This document shows positions 1-9,700 of a stretch of DNA of 18,986 bases, one piece after another. Both the position numbers and the translations under genes were made by a program. The stretch spans positions 1 through 18,986 of the forward strand of contig JBBSSJ010000053.1 of assembly GCA_038242095.1 (NCBI GenBank), read 5' to 3'. Below the pieces are notes generated by a model, which saw nothing but the letters and a program-made list of their open reading frames with translations, searched no databases and was not told the origin of the DNA. Positions within the stretch are counted from its first letter, which is position 1; each line of letters starts with the position of its first letter. The stretch is from Persicitalea sp038242095 (GTDB lineage Bacteria; Bacteroidota; Bacteroidia; Cytophagales; Spirosomataceae).

Positions 1-3000
1 AGCCTGAGTATTTGGTAAACGTTACCAGGTTGTTGCTGCTCACATAAATCCGCGCTTTTTGCAGGCCAATCTTGCTTGAGACGGTACTTGGGAGCGTGTA
101 GCCCAGCTGCATCGTCTTGATGCGAAAATAGTCGCCGCGCTCCAAGTGAAAGTCAGAGGGGTTGGCGAAGTTCTTGTTGGCGTCTTTCGTCGTCAGGCGG
201 GGATAACCCTTCGAAGTACCCTCGCCCGTCCAGCGATCCAGCACGCTGGTCTGCCAGTTGGCCGTGGGAATGTCCAGGCGGCGCAGTCCCTGGAAAATAT
301 CGTTGCCCGCCACGCCTTGACCAAACACCAGGAAGTCGAAATTTTTCCAGCTAGCATTGGCGGTAAAGCCAAAGGACCAGTTCGGAATGGGGTCACCAAT
401 GAAGGTACGGTCTTCCGAATTGATCTGCCCGTCGTTGTTGATATCCTCCCAGCGGAAGTCGCCGGGTTGGGCTTTGGGCTGAACGGGTTTCCCGTCGGGT
501 CCGGCGTAGGCTTCGATCTCCTGTTGGTTTTGGAAAATACCCTGCGTCTGGAAACCGTAGAACGAGCCGATGGCGTGGCCTACCGCCGTGCGGGTCAGTT
601 CGTAGCTGCTGTTTTGCAGCTTGGCCCCGCCTTCCAGGAATTCCTTTTCGTTGCCCAGGAATTTTACCTCGTTTTTCAGGTACGAAACATTCCCCCGTAA
701 GTTCAGCTTTACCGCGCCGACCTGCTTGCGGTAGCCCAGTTCGAGTTCGACACCGCGGTTGCCCATGTCGGCCACGTTGCCGTAGGATGAACCCGTCGCG
801 CCCACGTAGCCGGGGAAGGAAACGGTTTGCAGAATACCCGTGGTCAGCTTGTTATACCAGTCGAGGGTCAGGTTCCAGTCGCGGAAAAGCACCATGTCCA
901 CGCCGAAGTTCAACTGACTCGTCTCTTCCCAGCGCAGGTCGGGGTTAGCCGGAGCGTCGGGACTGTAGCCGATCAGGTAGTTGTCGTTACCGAAGGTGAA
1001 GTTGCGCCCTCCGCCGACCGTGGAGAGGTAGCGGAAATTACCCAAGACGTCGTTGCCCGTCACGCCGTAGGAAGCCCGGAATTTCAGGAAACTAACCGCG
1101 TTCTCGATCGTCCAGAAATCTTCCTGCGAAGCGACCCAGCCCACGGAAGCAGAGGGAAAGTAGCCGAAGCGGTTGTTGAAGCCAAAGCGCGAGGAACCAT
1201 CCCGGCGAATGACGCCCGTAAACAGGTACTTCTCGTCGTAATTGTAGGTAACGCGACTGAACAGCGAGCTGACTTTGTGGTTGATACCCTCGTAGCCACT
1301 GGCGTTGATGTCGTTAGCCGAGGTGCTGTAATTCATCGAAGCCTCCTTGAAGGTATTCACCGGAAGATTGAAGTAAGTCACGTTTAGGCCCGTCGAGTTG
1401 TTGTCGAGATAAGCCCCCTGCCCCAGCAGTACCGTAAAGTCATGCATTCCGCTGGCTCGACGGTACGATACGGTGTTTTCCAAATTCCAGTTCAAAGTTT
1501 TGCCGCTGAAACGGCTGAACGAGGTTTGGGTGGATATCTGGTTGGAGTTCAGATAACTAATCGGCGAAAAGCTCTCGTTGCCGTTGTAGGAAAGCGATGT
1601 TCCTACCGTGGAGCGCAGTTTCAGCCCTTTTATGGGTTCGGCCTCTACGAACACGTTGCCCACGATGTCGTCGGACCAACTATAATTGCCTTCCACGGTT
1701 TTGATAAAAGCCAGCGGATTGGTCACCTGCTGCGCCACCTGGTCGGAGATGGCGTAGGGATTTCCCTGCGCGTCGCGCACCACGGGCTGGGTGGAATAGG
1801 GTACCGAGTTGGCTACCGTGGGGTCGGTAATAATGAGGGGCGTGATGGGATCGAGCATGATGGCTGAACTCAGCGGCCCGCCGAAATCGGTGTTGCCGCC
1901 CACGCCGCTCTTGTTGTTGATGTGCGAGTAGCCGAGGGTCTGGCCGAAGCTCAGCCAATCCTTGATTTTGTGCGAGGAGTTGAGCCGGATGTTGTACCGC
2001 TTGAAGCCGGAAATATCCGAGGCCACGATGCCTTGCTGATCGTAATAGCCGAAGGAAGTGTAGAAAGTCGAACGGTCAGTCCCGCCACTGACGCTTAGCT
2101 CGTGGTTTTGGATGCGGGCGTTGTTGTCGAAGATTTGCTTTTGCCAGTCGGTGCCTTTCCCGAAAGAAGACAGGTTGGCGAAAGGCGCTTTCTTGCCGTC
2201 GTTCACCGCTTGTTCGTTCATCAGCGTGGCGTATTGGGTGGCGTCCAGCAGATTCAGTTTCTTTGCTGGGGCCTGACTGCCGTAGTAGCCGCTATAGTTG
2301 ACCCGAATGCCGCCTACGGTGCCTTTTTTGGTCGTAACCAGAATAACCCCGGCGGAAGAGCGCGCGCCGTAAATGGCCGCCGAAGCGGCATCTTTCAATA
2401 CTTCGATGGATTCTACATCACTAGGATTCAGGTAGTCGATACCGCCCGTCCCCACCACGACGCCATCCACCACGTAGAGCGGGTTGCTCGCGCCTTCATT
2501 CAGCGAAGTCGTGCCCCGAATCCTGACCGTAGCCGAGGAACCGGGAGCTCCCGAGCTGGATGCAATTGTGAGGCCCGAAGCGCGGCCCTGCAGCGCCTGT
2601 TCCAGGCGACCGATTTGCTGGTTTTCCAAATCCGAGGATTTCACGCTGGAAATGGCTCCGGTCACCACGCTTTTCTTCTGGGTGCCGTAACCCACAACCA
2701 CCACCTCCTGCAACGCCTGAATGTCGGCGGTCATCGCAACATCGAGCAGTTGGCGTCCGTTCAGTTCGACGGTTTTGGTGACGTAGCCGATGTAGGAGAA
2801 CACCAGTGTCTGCACGTCGTCGCCGATATTGAGATTGTATTTTCCGTCCACGTCCGTGACGGTTCCCTGAAGGGTGCCTTTGGCCACGACACTCACGCCC
2901 GGCAGCGGTTGACCGTTTTCCTCATCTGTCGCTTTGCCGCTCACCGTTTGCAGGACTTTCACTGGAGCAATCCTTTCGTAGGCTTTGCTTTGGCCTGAGC

Positions 3001-3412
3001 TACGCACCAGATTTTCCAGCCGGGACGAGGAGTCGGAAGTTTCGCGCTGGCTGGAGACCGCCCGGCGCTCTGGCTTCTGGTTGTAGATGACATAGTACCT
3101 CTCCCGCAGCTTTTCGTATTTCAGCCCCAGCGGGTCAAGCAGTTGTTGCAGACTTTCGTCGATATTGGCCGCCCGCTCAAAGTCCACGGAACGCACCGTT
3201 TTGCCTTTGACTACCTCGACCTCGTAATTGAAATACACCTTGTATTTTTTCTGCAAATCGCGCAACACAGATTGTAACGTTCGGTTTTTTAAATCCAGGT
3301 CCGCCTCCTGGGTTTCGGGCGGCGTATCCGTACCACCGCCGTAGGTTGGCAGTATGCCCACCGACAGTACGCTCACCCAGGACAACGCCTTGATAAGTAA
3401 TGAGTTTTTCAT
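1..3412 (-). CDS. SusC/RagA-family TonB-dependent outer-membrane transducer with STN domain (3' end outside window)
   Basis: Reading the minus strand from the ATG at 3412 gives 1137 uninterrupted codons to the window edge, so the C-terminus (probably a few dozen residues) is missing. A signal peptide (about residues 1-25) is followed by an STN domain (about 38-110), a carboxypeptidase-regulatory-like beta domain (about 155-235, with PLPGVSVVAKGT), a TonB-box-like EVVVVGYGTQ, a plug with RIRGTTSLN, YVVDGV and DAASAAIYGARS, and then a beta barrel. The family moves oligomeric nutrients across the outer membrane with a SusD lid and TonB energy. The STN domain marks a receptor that also signals to a periplasmic FecR protein, and the FecR gene lies 66 bp upstream. 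The SusD partner should be just left of the window. The substrate cannot be told. Family assignment is very secure. Confidence 0.97.
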   Translation of the reverse strand, partial: MKNSLLIKALSWVSVLSVGILPTYGGGTDTPPETQEADLDLKNRTLQSVLRDLQKKYKVYFNYEVEVVKGKTVRSVDFERAANIDESLQQLLDPLGLKYEKLRERYYVIYNQKPERRAVSSQRETSDSSSRLENLVRSSGQSKAYERIAPVKVLQTVSGKATDEENGQPLPGVSVVAKGTLQGTVTDVDGKYNLNIGDDVQTLVFSYIGYVTKTVELNGRQLLDVAMTADIQALQEVVVVGYGTQKKSVVTGAISSVKSSDLENQQIGRLEQALQGRASGLTIASSSGAPGSSATVRIRGTTSLNEGASNPLYVVDGVVVGTGGIDYLNPSDVESIEVLKDAASAAIYGARSSAGVILVTTKKGTVGGIRVNYSGYYGSQAPAKKLNLLDATQYATLMNEQAVNDGKKAPFANLSSFGKGTDWQKQIFDNNARIQNHELSVSGGTDRSTFYTSFGYYDQQGIVASDISGFKRYNIRLNSSHKIKDWLSFGQTLGYSHINNKSGVGGNTDFGGPLSSAIMLDPITPLIITDPTVANSVPYSTQPVVRDAQGNPYAISDQVAQQVTNPLAFIKTVEGNYSWSDDIVGNVFVEAEPIKGLKLRSTVGTSLSYNGNESFSPISYLNSNQISTQTSFSRFSGKTLNWNLENTVSYRRASGMHDFTVLLGQGAYLDNNSTGLNVTYFNLPVNTFKEASMNYSTSANDINASGYEGINHKVSSLFSRVTYNYDEKYLFTGVIRRDGSSRFGFNNRFGYFPSASVGWVASQEDFWTIENAVSFLKFRASYGVTGNDVLGNFRYLSTVGGGRNFTFGNDNYLIGYSPDAPANPDLRWEETSQLNFGVDMVLFRDWNLTLDWYNKLTTGILQTVSFPGYVGATGSSYGNVADMGNRGVELELGYRKQVGAVKLNLRGNVSYLKNEVKFLGNEKEFLEGGAKLQNSSYELTRTAVGHAIGSFYGFQTQGIFQNQQEIEAYAGPDGKPVQPKAQPGDFRWEDINNDGQINSEDRTFIGDPIPNWSFGFTANASWKNFDFLVFGQGVAGNDIFQGLRRLDIPTANWQTSVLDRWTGEGTSKGYPRLTTKDANKNFANPSDFHLERGDYFRIKTMQLGYTLPSTVSSKIGLQKARIYVSSNNLVTFTKYSG

Positions 3413-3478
3413 TGATTTGTAAATTTATTGAATTGATTATAAAAGGCTTACAACTTGTATGAATTTATTAATTACAGG

Positions 3479-4516
3479 TTAGGGCTTATTCATGAACACG
3501 ATCTTTTTCTGTTCATGATCGACTTCCGCGTCAAGCGATTTGGTCAAAGTTTGGAGCAAGAGGTCGATGTCGTCGGCGGGGAAAGTGCCCTGGAACGCTT
3601 TCTTGCCTAATTGGCTGTCCTCGATTTTGACATCAAAATCGTAGTTGTCTTCTAGGAGCCGGGCGATTTCGCTCAGGGATACGTTGTCGAATACCAGCAG
3701 ATTGTCTTTCCAGGCGGTGTGCGTGGTTGGGTTCACTACTTCCTTGACCAACACCCGCTGGCTCGTCCGCACCATGTCGCCGGGCCTCATGGTCACGGTT
3801 TTCCTGGCCACATTATCCAGCACTTTTACCTTTCCGCTTTTCAGGACTACTTTCGTCTCTCCGCGTCGGTGTTGTACGTCGAAGGTGGTTCCCAGCACCT
3901 CCACCGTCACTTCTTTTGTAAGTACCCGAAACTTCCGGTAGGCGGCGGTTGCCGAAGCGTTTTCGTTACTCGCTTCTTCTACTTTTCGCACCTCGAAGAA
4001 AGCTTCCCCTTCCAGGTACACGTCGCGACTACCCTGCTGCCAGTCTTTGGCGTAGGAAAGCCGGGAGTTGGCATTCAACGTAACCCGCGAGCTATCGGGC
4101 AGAAACACGGTCTTCGTTTCACCGTAGCCGCTGCTTATCAACACATTGGGATTAGAGAAAAGATTGGGATAAAGGGAAGCCACCAGACCCGCGACCAGCG
4201 CCACGGATGCCGCCAGCCAGTACCACCTGCGAGGATTGGACGAACGGACGGGCAGTGGAACTACCTTTTCCCCATCGTCGATCCTTTGATGTATCGCAGC
4301 TTGCAGCCGGACCACGCTGGCTTCGGAGATTTCATCCGGCGCAAAATCCAGCGATTTGATAAGAGTCACTGCTTCATTCACCACCGGAGCCTGGGCCGGG
4401 TTTTCTCGCAGCCAGTTGGCCCAAAAGGCCATATTGGAAGGGTTGGGGTGCTTCACCCAGTTAAGGAAAAGATCGTCCGTCAGGAAATCTTCCAGCGAAA
4501 AGTTATCATACTTCAT
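3479..4516 (-). CDS. FecR-type anti-sigma factor (DUF4974 C-terminus)
   Basis: A 345-residue inner-membrane regulator. The N-terminal cytoplasmic part (residues 1-97) begins MKYDNFSLEDFLTDD and should hold the sigma factor. One membrane helix lies at about 98-117 (WYWLAASVALVAGLVASLY). A periplasmic FecR domain follows (about 128-250, with VFLPDSSRVTLNANSRLSY, LEGEAFFEV, VLGTTFDV and KSGKVKV), and then a DUF4974-like C-terminal domain (about 270-342, LVFDNVSLSEIARLLEDNY) that contacts the STN domain of the receptor in this family. It sits between its sigma gene (116 bp upstream) and the SusC gene (66 bp downstream) on the same strand, the standard order of these cassettes. No damage is seen. 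Confidence 0.96.
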   Translation of the reverse strand: MKYDNFSLEDFLTDDLFLNWVKHPNPSNMAFWANWLRENPAQAPVVNEAVTLIKSLDFAPDEISEASVVRLQAAIHQRIDDGEKVVPLPVRSSNPRRWYWLAASVALVAGLVASLYPNLFSNPNVLISSGYGETKTVFLPDSSRVTLNANSRLSYAKDWQQGSRDVYLEGEAFFEVRKVEEASNENASATAAYRKFRVLTKEVTVEVLGTTFDVQHRRGETKVVLKSGKVKVLDNVARKTVTMRPGDMVRTSQRVLVKEVVNPTTHTAWKDNLLVFDNVSLSEIARLLEDNYDFDVKIEDSQLGKKAFQGTFPADDIDLLLQTLTKSLDAEVDHEQKKIVFMNKP

Positions 4517-4632
4517 GCAGAAGAAGGAAGGTAGTTCGACCGGAAATGGCGGAAAGGGCGGGAAGTATCCCTATTTTTTTCAAAAAATTAGCGATAGCTG
4601 CAGTTTTTAAAAAAAAAGAGGCTAAGAAATGC

Positions 4633-5250
4633 CTAAATGAGGTATAAAAAAGTCAAGAAAATCGCACTACCAATCAGCACATTATGGGTTGAAATCTTCT
4701 TCCTTAAAGAATCCAGTGCCTTATACGTCAATTTATACACCGACTTGACGTCGATCTCCATCGTGAGGGCGATTTCTTCAAAATTAAGCTCGTCGTAAAA
4801 GCGCAGGAAAATTACTTCCCGCTGACGGCCGGGAAGACGGTCGAGGGCTTTTTGCAAGATAGAATTCGTGCGAGCCGTGGACTGCTCCATGATCAGCCGA
4901 ACCTCTAAAGAGTCCTCCGAAAGTACATTTTCCAGGAAAAAAGGGTTTGCTGTCTGCCGCTGATTTCGCGCCAGCCGTCGCAGCAAGGTCCGGCGCAGCA
5001 CTTTGAAAAGATAAAATCGAATGGAATCAGTGGGTCCCAAGCGTTCCCGCTTTTCCCACAATTCCACGAAAATATCCTGGATACCATCTTCTACCAGGTC
5101 TTTGTCCTGAGTAAGCTTGGAACCGTAGTTGTAGAGCGGTTTGACGTGCTGCTGATAAACCACGTCCAGCGCCGCCCGGTCCCCCACCCGGAAGGCATCC
5201 CAAAGTTCTGTATCATTGGTAGAGGTGGAAGAAATCATGCGTAATTTCAT
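4633..5250 (-). CDS. ECF RNA polymerase sigma factor (FecI-like) with hydrophobic C-terminal tail
   Basis: A 205-residue sigma-70-family ECF factor. Region 2 covers about residues 16-92 (LWDAFRVGDRAALDVVYQQH, DGIQDIFVELW, IRFYLFKVLRR) and region 4 about 132-186 (LPGRQREVIFLRFYDELNFE then a helix-turn-helix with VKSVYKLTYKAL). It should direct transcription of the following FecR and SusC genes. The last 14 residues (VLIGSAIFLTFLYLI) are strongly hydrophobic, unusual for a soluble sigma factor, and could tether it to the membrane beside FecR; this is inference. The ATG at 5250 is used; an in-frame ATG at 5238 is an alternative. The upstream 121 bp contain no gene. Confidence 0.95.
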   Translation of the reverse strand: MKLRMISSTSTNDTELWDAFRVGDRAALDVVYQQHVKPLYNYGSKLTQDKDLVEDGIQDIFVELWEKRERLGPTDSIRFYLFKVLRRTLLRRLARNQRQTANPFFLENVLSEDSLEVRLIMEQSTARTNSILQKALDRLPGRQREVIFLRFYDELNFEEIALTMEIDVKSVYKLTYKALDSLRKKISTHNVLIGSAIFLTFLYLI

Positions 5251-5371
5251 CTTCGGGCAATGTGCAACTTGGTCCGAAAGGTAGCGGCTGCGACTACGCT
5301 GGCAAAGTATTCTACGTTAAGGAATCTTTAAATTTGAATAATAAACTGATTAAATACAAGTGTTTTAACTT

Positions 5372-6995
5372 TTAATTTCGCCACCCACAAATCGGCTCCA
5401 GCCACTCCTGGCCGGGGTCGATGGGCGAACCGTCGGGCGAGTCGTTGGGCTGCAATGCAGGCAGGGCACTTTTCTCGCCCTTCTGAAACAGGTCGATTTT
5501 TTGCAAAGTAAAGACGTAGCGCGCGTGGTTCTCTTCCGAGGGGAAAGTTTGCTTCCGGTAGATGGTGTTTTTCAACTGGTCGAGCTTGAAATAGGCCATC
5601 GACCGCGCCGCCGACGAGGCCGATTCAGAAGATGCCAGATTCATCAACTCCTGTACCAGCATGCTTTCCGTCTGGCGAAGAATGGCGGACTCGTAATCAG
5701 TGAACCTACGTTCACTAATTTTCCAGGTCTCGTCCACCAGTGCGTCCACGACCTCGCCCAGGCCGGGCAACGAAGGATCCACAGCCTTCTGCGCTTCCAG
5801 CCGAGAGGCCCGCTGCGGGTGCAACACGAGGCTCAGCGTGAGAGCCGTGGCTGCTTCGGCGGGGGCTAGTGGGTCGAATGTCAGGCCCGTGCGGCCCGAG
5901 AATAGTTCGCGCGGGTTGCCGTCGAAACGGTAGGGACGCGGCGGCAGCAGTTTCAGGATAGAAGCGGGCAAGGCCAGCACCTCGGGCCACATCGAGTTGA
6001 GGCCTGCATCAAAAGCGCGGCGCTGCTCGCGCCCGTCCACGGGCTTTTGGGGTATTTGCCCATCGCCGCGTACGGCGTAGGTGTAGTCCACACCGCCAAT
6101 CACCTAGGCCGCCGCCTCTACCTGGTAGCGGTGAAACAGGTACATCGGCACCAGCACTTCCTGCAAGGTCGCCAGCGGCATTCCAACGGGAATTTTCTTT
6201 TCCGAGAAATTATCGAGCGCAATTTGCCGCACGCGCATGACCCGCTCCAACTCATCCAAGGCGTTGCGCCCACCGTCCCAGAGGTGCGTTTTGGAGTGCG
6301 AACTCTCTGCCGGACGGGCGTCCTGGTCGGTCAGGAATCCTTGCCCGGCTTTCAGGTAGTTGGTGATTATTTTATTCAAAGAATCCTTCTCATTACTTCC
6401 CTTCGGGAACTCGCGGTAGGCGTAGTTAATCGCGATTTTGTCCCAGGAGCCAATGCCTTTGGCGTAGGAATTCGTCAAATCCAGGGTGCCGTCGCGCCGG
6501 ATGACCACCTGCGGGTGCGGGTAGTCCATCACCGAGGCGCGGTCGTTGGTGCTGGCGATGTTGTTGTGCGGCAAGCCGAGCGTGTGGCCTACTTCGTGCG
6601 CCGCCAACTGCCGCAGCCGCGCCAGCGAGAGCGCCATCATTTCGTCCGATACTTTTTAGCCTTCTTCGTACTTCGCCACCAGTCCCTTGCGCGATCAGTA
6701 AATCCTGCCGCACCCGCAGCGAGCCAAGGGTCACTTTGCCCTTCAAAATCTCGCCCGTGCGAGGGTCCGAGATGCTACCGCCGTACGACCAGCCGTGCGT
6801 GGAGCGGTGTACCCACTGAATCAGGTTGTAGCGGATATCCGTCGGGTCAGCATCGAGCGGGAGCAATTTCACCTGGAAGGCATCTTTGTAGCCCGCCGCT
6901 TCGAACGCCTGATTCCACCAGGCCGCGCCCTCCATCAGGGCCGAGCGAATAGGTTCGGGAGCACCGGAATCCATGTATTAAACGATCGGCTTCCA
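5372..6995 (-). pseudogene. Met-zincin zinc-dependent metalloprotease (DUF4953/DUF5117 family), 5'-truncated and broken
   Basis: The remnant begins around 6995 with WKPIV, then a stop, then YMDSGAPEPIRSALMEG, and ends at a natural-looking C-terminus at 5372. It keeps the zinc motif HEVGHTLGLPH (6566-6598) and the Met-turn SVMDYP, so it belongs to the large metzincin-like lipoproteases of Bacteroidota. The family is usually about 800 or more residues; the N-terminal part (roughly 300 residues, DUF5117) is absent. Four lesions are visible: an in-frame TAA at 6978-6980 where the family has Tyr, one extra G in the GGG run at 6684-6686, a TAA at 6656-6658, and a TAG at 6104-6106. The last two sit where Lys is expected (AAA to TAA, AAG to TAG). 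The remaining sequence reads cleanly, so decay looks recent. Confidence 0.9.
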
Positions 6996-7471
6996 TACAT
7001 TCTATTGACAATATCTTGGGGCATTTCTCTCCTACCGCTGCCGTCTTCATTATTATTGTCTGAAAATATTTCTTTGAGCTTTCTAATAGAAATTGTAGGG
7101 AGGTTAATCTCAGATGATTTAATATTTTCAGTGTGCGTAGTATCAGTACTGTTGTACATATCTCTGGCCTGTGTAACGCCTAATACTTGCTGTTCCACGA
7201 GCGCCTTAAAAATTGTTTTGTCATAATAAATGACTGACCGCGGTGGAATAAACCTGGAATCGTGAGCCGAAATATTGAGTACATCTTCTGGTCTAAAAAT
7301 TGGCTTGGTTTGGGCTTGGACTAATGAAACATCTTTGAATCGAGCTTCAAGTAGTGATTTCAGCACTGAATGAAATTGCTGATTGAAGGTGGTTTTTTCG
7401 TAATCCTCTTGCTTTTTCGAGCAAGAAATCCCAAAAAATACAGTGACGAGTATGTAGAGAAATCTATTCAT
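6935..7471 (-). CDS. Putative small lipoprotein, 3' end chimeric with protease remnant
   Basis: I do not recognise the family. The start at 7471 is chosen over 7501 because it gives a typical lipoprotein signal, MNRFLYILVTVFFGISC, with Cys17 as the lipidation site, preceded by a purine-rich stretch AAGAAGTGAAAA. The mature part is hydrophilic, with KPIFRPEDVLNISAHDSRF and PPRSVIYYDKTIFKALVEQQ. It is visibly more AT-rich than its neighbours. From about 6995 the frame runs into the DNA of the adjacent protease remnant in the wrong frame, so the last 20 or so residues (to the stop at 6935) are probably not native and the original gene lost its 3' end. A small fused product could still be made. 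It is 90 bp downstream of the phosphatase gene. Confidence 0.55.
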   Translation of the reverse strand: MNRFLYILVTVFFGISCSKKQEDYEKTTFNQQFHSVLKSLLEARFKDVSLVQAQTKPIFRPEDVLNISAHDSRFIPPRSVIYYDKTIFKALVEQQVLGVTQARDMYNSTDTTHTENIKSSEINLPTISIRKLKEIFSDNNNEDGSGRREMPQDIVNRMYGSRSFNTWIPVLPNLFARP

Positions 7472-7561
7472 ACTGTGCTGATTTTCACTTCTTACCTGCA
7501 TTTAGAATGTCCCGCACTACCAGTTCACGTTAGCAACGCGAACCAGCCAGCTCCCGCATTG

Positions 7562-9514
7562 CTACACTTTCACCTCAATCACGCCTTCCCCCACTATTAC
7601 CTTAGCCTTCATTACCTTCTCCGGTCTATTCTTCCCCGCTTTCACGGTAAAAGTACCCCCGCCAAATACTCTCGGCCGGTACTCTTTCCCCTGAATCCGT
7701 TCCGTGTATAAAATTTCGCCCGAGGCATCGTCAACTACCTGCACCACGGGATTGGCGGTGTTGAATTTTAAAGTCGGCAGGTAGCCAGCTATTTGGCGAC
7801 CATCGTTGTCCGACATGGGGAAAGTTCTGGGCCAGCCGGGGAATTGCTCGCCATTGCCAAGGGAAGCCGCCGCAAAGCGGGGCCAGCATTCGAAGGTAAT
7901 CAGCCGCGTCTTTTTATTAAACCGCACCAGCCCGTAGCCATCGGCGCGGTCCATGCGATTGTCTCTGAGTTCCTTTCCATCCTTAGGTTTAGGGTTGGCG
8001 TAAGTGTACATCGTGATTTTGTTGCCCAGGCCATCCTCGTAGTCACCCGTCCAGGGCAGCGCATTGTCAATCTTGGGACCACCACCCTCTTTCTCGTCTA
8101 ATGGCCACCACCAGCGACCGTAAATCGTATTGACGAGAGCAGGATTGGTAAAAGCCATCGGTCCATCGCGGTAATCTTCGATGCCGTGCTTTACCACAAC
8201 GCTCACGTGCTGGTCGCCGCATAGGTGCGTGGCCAAGCAGCGGCGGATTTCACGCAGGGCATCGTTGCGACCCGTTTGGGGCCAGCCGTTGCAGTCGAGG
8301 TCGGCCAACAGGCGGTTATCCATCGTGCCGTGCAGGTGACTGGCCCCACAGAAGGCCGTTTGTGACAAAACAACCTTCATCTCGGCCCCTTCCCAGTTTT
8401 GACCCCAATCGCGCAAAAACTTGATTTGGCGTTCACCCAGCAGTTTCAGGCCCGGAACATCCACCGCCTTTCGGTCGTACGAAGGATCATTGATGTGGTC
8501 GGGACGCGGTCCCATTTGGGGAATATTGCCCTTGGGACCGCTCTTGAATTTGCGGTCTTCCAAAATGGCGAAATCCACGCCGCCGATTTTGAGATTGGTG
8601 TAGTAAACCCCAATACCCTGCTTGACGGGCGTGGAGTCGTAGGCGTCGGGCAGGTGCCACGTTTGGCAGCGCTCCACCATTTTCACGTACTCAGCCGGGT
8701 AATAGTAGCCGCCCGTATCGCCATTGGTAGTTTCGGCAATAGCACCACCATTACCCCAAAGATTCCCGTGGCCTACGTCGTGGTCGTCGGGAATCATGAT
8801 AACGGGCCGATCTTTCATAATCTCGGCAAACTGCACCCCAAAAAGCAGGATACCATAGGTGTGGTATTGATGGACATACGACTGATCGCCCGCAAAAAAC
8901 AGAATATCGGGGTCTTGAAACTTTAAATTTTCGACATACTCATTGCGTTTTTCCACCGTCTCGTCGCGGTACGAATTGCAGGACATCGTCGCAATTTTTA
9001 TCTCCTCTTGGTTAATCGGATCGGGACGGATTGTCCCCTCGAACTTTGCTTGCTTCCCCAGGCTCACGCGGTAGGGAACCTCCGCCGAGTCGTCCCACTT
9101 CTCCACCCGGAAGTGGGCGCTCCAGCCGGGATAAACGATTTTTTCCTGCGCAACTTTTTTCCACTTGCCTTTCTGCTGCAATTCCAGCGTCACGGTGTCG
9201 GGTTCGTTGGGGTAAAGCGGAAAGAGTTGAGCGGTCATTTTCAGGATGCCCCGGTCGTGGGTGTACACGGCGTAGGCAATCACCTGATCGCGGGGGCGTT
9301 CCTGCATGAAGCGGCTCATCTGCGCATCTTCCTTCCAGTTCCACCATTCGCCCGTGGCGCAGGCGTCGAGCGGCTTGCCGCGCTCGGTGCCGAAGGGAAA
9401 GGGATCGTTCATTTTGTCGTAGGCGCTAGCGTAGAGCGACGGTAGATAAGCGGCGAGGGCCAGACCGGAGGTTTTCTTAATGAATTGGCGGCGGGTGTCT
9501 TTGCTGGGAGTCAT
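7562..9514 (-). CDS. PhoD-like metallophosphatase, Tat-exported
   Basis: A 650-residue protein. The N-terminus has a twin-arginine signal, RRQFIKKTSGLALAAYLPSL (residues 8-27). A beta-rich N-terminal domain (about 50-165) precedes the metallophosphatase core, whose metal-binding motifs are FAGDQSY (207-213), IPDDHDVGHGN (241-251) and LCGDQH (431-436); these match the alkaline-phosphatase-D superfamily (phosphodiester or phosphomonoester hydrolysis in the periplasm or at the surface). The exact substrate is not predictable; family members include alkaline phosphatases, phospholipase D-like enzymes and teichoic-acid phosphodiesterases. The gene is transcribed away from the sigma gene at 9701, with 186 bp between the two starts. 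No defect is seen. Confidence 0.9.
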   Translation of the reverse strand: MTPSKDTRRQFIKKTSGLALAAYLPSLYASAYDKMNDPFPFGTERGKPLDACATGEWWNWKEDAQMSRFMQERPRDQVIAYAVYTHDRGILKMTAQLFPLYPNEPDTVTLELQQKGKWKKVAQEKIVYPGWSAHFRVEKWDDSAEVPYRVSLGKQAKFEGTIRPDPINQEEIKIATMSCNSYRDETVEKRNEYVENLKFQDPDILFFAGDQSYVHQYHTYGILLFGVQFAEIMKDRPVIMIPDDHDVGHGNLWGNGGAIAETTNGDTGGYYYPAEYVKMVERCQTWHLPDAYDSTPVKQGIGVYYTNLKIGGVDFAILEDRKFKSGPKGNIPQMGPRPDHINDPSYDRKAVDVPGLKLLGERQIKFLRDWGQNWEGAEMKVVLSQTAFCGASHLHGTMDNRLLADLDCNGWPQTGRNDALREIRRCLATHLCGDQHVSVVVKHGIEDYRDGPMAFTNPALVNTIYGRWWWPLDEKEGGGPKIDNALPWTGDYEDGLGNKITMYTYANPKPKDGKELRDNRMDRADGYGLVRFNKKTRLITFECWPRFAAASLGNGEQFPGWPRTFPMSDNDGRQIAGYLPTLKFNTANPVVQVVDDASGEILYTERIQGKEYRPRVFGGGTFTVKAGKNRPEKVMKAKVIVGEGVIEVKV

Positions 9515-9644
9515 GGGAAGTGATTCAGAGGTTCATACTGGCTTATGTTCCCAATAGAGAAAGCAAAACCCATTCATTACCCATTAAGATAGTCTATTTT
9601 TTCAAATAAATTGGCATTTCTCAATCAGGCTCTCCCATGAATAG

Positions 9645-9666
9645 TTGAACCATTATCGTATATTTG
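9645..9666 (+). promoter_or_regulatory. Probable Bacteroidota-type promoter for the sigma/FecR/SusCD operon
   Basis: TATATTTG at 9659-9666 fits the -7 consensus TAnnTTTG and lies 35 bases before the TTG start at 9701, leaving room for a short leader. The nearest upstream TTG (9645-9647) is only 11 bases away, shorter than the usual -33/-7 spacing, so the -33 element is weak or absent. A housekeeping promoter with additional control is possible. Confidence 0.5.
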
Positions 9667-9700
9667 TGTACCTTTTCAAGGTTCGCAAAGCGTTTTTGAA

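Noticed and set aside
146..2998. Long open frames on the plus strand opposite the left SusC gene
   Set aside because: They are shadows of a GC-rich coding strand; the minus strand is one uninterrupted SusC frame with all family motifs.
4560..4632. A/T-rich tract between sigma and FecR genes as a slippage or regulatory element
   Set aside because: It is noncoding, shows no clear hairpin with a T-run in the right place, and has no recognisable promoter box.
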